The notes under the pieces are model-generated. The model was not told the origin of the DNA. It saw only the letters and a program-made list of their open reading frames with translations, and searched no databases. Made by a program: the position numbers and the translations under genes. A stretch of 64,000 bases of DNA from contig BCJJ01000026.1 of the NCBI GenBank assembly GCA_039545355.1, positions 248,001 to 312,000 of the forward strand, written 5' to 3'. The stretch's first letter is position 1, and each line of letters opens with the position of its first letter. Source of the stretch: Trichosporon coremiiforme. Taxonomy: Eukaryota > Basidiomycota > Tremellomycetes > Trichosporonales > Trichosporonaceae. Below, one piece after another: positions 59,832-64,000 of the stretch.

Positions 59832-62521
59832 CTACTCCACCTCCATGACCTCGTTTCCGAAGAGGCCACCGTCCATCTCACTGATAGTGTAGTCGAGGAC
59901 GTAGCTCTCCTGGACGAGGCGGTCGACGCGCCCCATGTGGCGCTCCGAGTACGGAATCAGGCCGTCGAGGAGCTCGCGCATGCTGATAGTCGGCGCGGTA
60001 GCCTTCTTAGCCTTCTGCTTGACCTCGGCGTCCGGGTCCTCGTCGTCCATGTCCTCATCCTCGTCCTCGTCCTTCTTCTCGGGCTTGGTCGCGGCCTCGA
60101 ACGCAGCCATGATCTCCTCGGGCGTCTTCAGCCTGAAGATGGCGTGGAGGAGAGCCTGGGCGACGGGGCTCGTCTTTGCCGACGCGTTCCAGTCGCGCAC
60201 GTGCTTGAGCAAACGCACGAGGTCGAGCGACGGCAGCGTCCGGATCACCTGGTCGATCTCGGGGACGCCGCAGCCGTCGTCGTCGCCGAGCTCCTTCTCC
60301 TCGGCACCGAGCAGGACGGTACGGAAGAGGTGCAGGAGACGGCCGGGCTGGCTCATAGCGAGCGCGAGCAGAATCGCGCGGCGGTAGTCCTTGACAGCGA
60401 CGTAGTTGTTGAAGTCCTGCTCGGACTGGACCTGGGCGATCAGGGCCTCGTTCTTCTCGGCCTGCTCAGCCTCGGTAGAGTCCTCCCAGAAGGTCGCGAC
60501 CGAGTCGCTTCCAGCCGACACAATCGTAGACTCGTCTGGCTTGATAGCCAGAGCCCACACCTTGTCCTCGTGGTTGTCCAGCGTCGCTGCGCACTCCTCG
60601 TCCTTGATGTTCCAGATCTTGACGAGTCCATCACCAGCAGCCGAGACGAGCTGCATGCCCTGCGTCATGAAGTCGACGCGGAGGACCGAGTTTGTGTGTC
60701 CCTCAAACGTCTTGAGACACGTGAAATCGTCCAAACTCCAGAGCTTGATTGTCCTGTCCGCGGCACCGGAGGCGACGATGCGGTCCGTCCGCGAGAAACG
60801 CACGCTCCACACACCTCGGCGGTGCCCCTTGCACGTGCCGATGTGCCTGACCGAGCCGGCGGGGTCGACCTCGAAGAGCTTGACGAGCTTGTCCTGCGAT
60901 CCAGAGGCGAGGAAACGGTCGTTCGGCGCGAGGTCGAGCGAGTTGATGTCCTTGTCCGCGACGTGGAGCGTGGCCATCGAGCGCGCGAGCACGGGCTCGT
61001 CCTCGTCCCCCGTCACGTCGGAGAGGTCCCACATCTTGACGGTACGGTCCTGCGAAGCCGTGAAGAGGAATGGAGCACCCTTGCGCGACATCGCGAGGGC
61101 ACCGACAGCCTCAGCGTGACCCTCGCACACGGCGACACAGTGCCATCCCCCATCGCGCGGCGCCCACACACGCGCCGTCCGGTCCTTCGATCCCGTCACG
61201 AGCCATCGTCCATCGGCCGACTTGTCGAGACACAGCACCATGTCCCGGTGTCCCGAGAGGAGGCGGGCGTCGAACGTCGCCGTCGGGTATATCCTGACGA
61301 GAGCAGAGTTGGTTGCGAGAGCGAGGTGCGTGGCCTCTCCCTCGTCCGTGTTGAGGTACGCGGCATCGACGATGTCGTCGTTGAAGCCGACGATCTGGCG
61401 AGTCGTCGCGCGAGTCGCGATAGAGTGGAAGATGATGTTCTGGTCCGCGTGGACGCTGACCAAGCTACCAGACGAGCGGTCGTAGAGCACGGAGACGATG
61501 CCCTGCTGCTCATCCTCCTCGCCAACGACCTCATCGACACCCTCAACACCCTTCATGACACCAACCTCGGTCGCCTTCAGCGTATCCCACAGCTTGACGT
61601 TGCCACCGTCTCCGGCGGTGTACGTGATGAGCCGTCCGCCCTCCTCTTGGTCGAGCAGACCACACGCCTCGACCTGCTCGTTGACGAGGATCGTCTCGAT
61701 GACGTTCGGCTTCTTCCGCATGTCCCACACAAGCACAACCTTGTCCCTTCCTCCCGTGATCGCAATCTTGCCGTCGGCGCTGACAGCAATGCCACGCACA
61801 GTGCTGACGTGGCCATCCAGAGTCGCCTTCGCCTTGCCCGTTCCGCTCGCGCGCGCAGAGGCGTCCCGGAGGTCGAACACGCGCACCTTCGTGTCGACGC
61901 TACCGGTCCAGAGCTCCATGCGCTGCTGTCCCTCGCTCTCCGGGAAGGAAAAGTAGAGCGCAGACACCGGGCCACCGTGTCCGCGGAAGATGTGCGTGAC
62001 GTAGCCGCCGGCCAGGTCCCAGACCTTGACGACACCGTCACTCGATCCCGTGGCGAGCAGGGCATTGTCGGGCGACACGGCGGAGACAAGAATCGGAGCG
62101 TTCGCAGCCTTCGGCAGAGCGCGAACGTATTGCAGCGTTATCGGCTTGGCCTCGACCTCCTCGGGCAGCGGGTAGTAGCGGATCGTGTTCGACTGGTGGC
62201 AGGTGATGAGCGTCGGGGGAGAGGTGTGGTAAGAGAGCGCGAGCGACGTGATGTCCGTCGTGTCCTGATGTCAGCTTCGTTACACTCCGCGAGCTTACTC
62301 CTTTGACTTTGGCAACTCCCCGTCCTGTCCGGACCTCCGTCACGAGCACCTCCTCGCCCATGGTCGAGATGAGCCACTCGCCATCGCGCGTCAGAAGCAC
62401 CGGACCACCCGTGTACAGCGGCCGAATCGAAGTCGGTGATGCCCGGAAGCTGAGGTCAGCTCATTTCCTCCGATTCATCCTCTACCCACCTCGTTTTGAG
62501 CTCGCGCTTGGTGCCGTTCAT
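59832..62521 (-). CDS. UTP13: U3 snoRNP / small-subunit processome WD40 protein
   Basis: Exons 62490-62521, 62299-62449 and 59832-62264 encode 871 residues; introns are 40 and 34 nt. Two seven-bladed WD40 propellers run from about residue 50 to 680, with repeats ending in VWD, VFD, LWS and IWN (ATGSSDGVVKVWDL, ITGGRDKVVLVWDM, ASGAADRTIKLWSL, VSAAGDGLVKIWNI). The C-terminal helical Utp13 domain (NNYVAVKDYRRAILLALAMSQPGRLLHLFRTVL, then LVRLLKHVRDWN) is diagnostic. An acidic stretch (KKDEDEDEDMDDEDPDAEV) interrupts the end. It acts in the nucleolus in 18S rRNA processing as part of the UtpB subcomplex (TBL3 in animals). The start is a 10-codon first exon supported by phase and splice sites. Confidence 0.94.
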
Positions 62522-62779
62522 GTCGATTGATGTTGAAACTCGTAAATATGCGGCCTGATTGGCAATGACTTCGAACTTTCTCGGCTACCAGGGGGGCGTG
62601 AACAAAATCTGCATGCTGTGACATTACTGCCGGGTTAAGGAGATAAGATGTTTCCTAATGGGGTGAATAGGCGCCACTTTGTAATGCAGGGACTAATCAC
62701 CGTGCCTGTATCGCACCGCGGCTACGACCGTGACAAGTGAGCGTCGTGTCGGGTGGTATGTCGCAACCCCCAACTCACC
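62522..62779. promoter_or_regulatory. divergent promoter, UTP13 / SCY1-like gene
   Basis: 258 bp between divergent starts, AT-richer than its surroundings. No specific site recognised. Confidence 0.4.
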
Positions 62780-64000
62780 ATGTTCGCCGCAGCGTCGAGC
62801 CTGTTCGGCAAGTCCTCGACCCTCTCGGCGTACACCCTCAAGTCTGCGGGGCCGTCGCCGAACGCATCCTCGACGAATGTTGCAGGCCGTGGCTCGCCCG
62901 CCCCCGGCGGCCCAGCAGGGAAAACGTTCAACGTTGGGCTCTGGAAAGTCATTCCCGCAACGCACAAGACCACCGGCAAGGACGTCAGCGTATGGGTTCT
63001 CGAAAAGCGGGTACTCGATGGCCTGCGTGCTGGAGGTCGTGAAATCGCCATCGAGCAGCTGAAGAAGGAGGTGAGTTGTCACTCTGATTGATGTAACTGA
63101 CGTTAGGCGACAGCGCTATCGCGACTGCGACACCCCGACATCCTGCACATGGTCGAGCCGCTGGAAGAGACGCGGTCGGAGCTCACTTTTGTCACGGAAA
63201 CAGTAACCTCGTCGCTTGGTAACCTCCTCGCGGCCGCTAAGAGCGGAAGAGGCGGGCGCGATGGCGAGGTCGACCTGGACGAGGTGGAGATCCAGAAGGG
63301 CACGCTGCAGATCGCGAAGGGTCTCGCTTTCATTCACACCCAGGCGAAGAGCGTGCACCTGAATCTGAATCCGGATGCGATTCTCGTCAACGCTAAAGGA
63401 GATTGGAAGCTCTCAGGTCTCAACTTCATCACGCCGCTGCAGCGTCCAGACGGGAGCGCGACCAAGTACGAGTTCCCCGAGGTTGACCCCCGCATGCCAC
63501 CCCAGGTCCAGTGGAAGTTTGACTACCTTGGTACGTTGCTAGCTCGTGACCAAGCTAACATCAGCGCCCGAGTACGCCCTCGACTCGCAGCTGACGCCGG
63601 CAAACGACCTCTACGCTCTCGGATGCGTGCTCTATGCCGTTCACATGGGCGGCCGACCGCCATTCTCAAATCGCGGATCCATGCAGAGTCTCCGAGAGAA
63701 TGCCGAGGGAGCGCTCGCGAGGAGCGAGTACACGCGGGGCGTCAAATGGGATCGAGCGAGCAATGAGTTGAAAGGTGAGTGATTTCTCGTGAGCTGCATT
63801 GACTCCAGACCTCCTGCCGCGACTGTTGACGCGACGGCCTAACGGGCGCATTTCGCTGTCGTCGCTTACGACGCATCCGTTCTTCTCTTCGCTCGCCATC
63901 TCGACGCTCAACTTCCTTGACCCGACGACCTTTGCGTCCAAGCCGAGAGAGGAGAAGGCGACGTTCCTCCGCGGACTCGTGCGCGTGCTCCCGACGTTCT
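62780..64000 (+). CDS. SCY1: SCY1-like pseudokinase (3' part outside window)
   Basis: Exons 62780-63070, 63107-63530, 63565-63774 and 63809 onward; the last exon runs off the right edge, with 307 codons plus one base before it. The N terminus (FAAASSLFGKSSTLSAYTLKS) leads into a kinase fold: GLWKVIPATHKTTGKDVSVWVLEKR, ATALSRLRHPDILHMVEPLEE, and later the hydrophobic FDYLAPEYALDSQLTPANDLYALGCVLYAVH. Catalytic motifs are missing: HRD is VHLNLNPDAILV and DFG is KLSGL, as in SCYL2/Scy1 pseudokinases, which act in clathrin-mediated traffic between Golgi and endosome. Introns are 36, 34 and 34 nt. The HEAT-repeat C terminus expected of the family lies beyond the window. Confidence 0.9.

Noticed and set aside
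59514..62306. 930-codon open frame on the plus strand opposite UTP13
   Set aside because: It is the antisense of the UTP13 WD40 exon and reads as Val/Leu/Arg/Glu/Asp/His-rich sequence, the expected complement of GC3-rich codons. It has no domain or splice structure.

Overview
This window looks like nuclear DNA from a basidiomycete yeast of the Tremellomycetes, most likely Trichosporonales or a close relative. That placement is inferred from three things: high GC coding sequence; very short spliceosomal introns (many 34-60 nt) with a CTRAC-type branch site just before the AG; and protein families typical of the group, such as a CPL1-like secreted protein, a Chs4/Skt5-type chitin synthase regulator and F-box-like paralogs. 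Nearly every protein gene is split, so exon junctions here were built by matching splice sites, reading phase and known family sequences. No CRISPR array, plasmid, insertion sequence or intact transposon was seen.

Layout. 1-4.06 kb: a partial low-complexity ORF at the left edge, then a forkhead transcription factor. 4.67-8.44 kb: an intron-containing tRNA-Pro(AGG) next to a tandem run of three decaying F-box-like paralogs. 9-9.6 kb: a small zinc-ribbon protein. 11.4-12.6 kb: a secreted PLC-like phosphodiesterase. 12.8-18.2 kb: a small two-exon gene, an RRG7-like nuclease with AT-hooks, a Rab4 GTPase and a P-loop kinase with an RGG tail. 18.2-22.7 kb: a gene desert. 23.5-24.2 kb: a CPL1-like secreted protein. 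26-31.2 kb: a hypothetical protein and a UIM/vWA-like protein. 31.6-35.8 kb: the sterol transporter NCR1 (NPC1). 36.2-37.2 kb: a tail-anchored-like protein. 38.5-40.2 kb: SKT5. 40.7-42.7 kb: primase subunit PRI1, divergent from a PRMT3-type arginine methyltransferase (42.9-44.6 kb).

44.7-45.3 kb holds seven diverged copies of a sequence spaced about 88 nt apart. It has no protein reading frame I accept, and base changes in several copies keep a short hairpin. This is the best candidate for something undescribed. 46.6-48.5 kb is an allantoate-permease-type MFS transporter. 48.9-56.2 kb holds lineage-specific hypothetical proteins, one with an in-frame UAG followed by more coding-like sequence. 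56.8-58.9 kb is a LAT-type amino-acid permease, followed by a tRNA-Val(CAC)-like gene. The window ends with UTP13 (rRNA processing) divergent from a SCY1-type pseudokinase that runs off the right edge.

The recognised genes are mostly unrelated housekeeping functions: DNA priming, ribosome assembly, vesicle traffic, sterol export, cell wall, transport and protein methylation. Several pairs share short divergent promoters (PRI1/PRMT3, UTP13/SCY1, NCR1/36155). Their order does not point to a biosynthetic cluster. The lineage-specific and decaying genes sit in the blocks between them.
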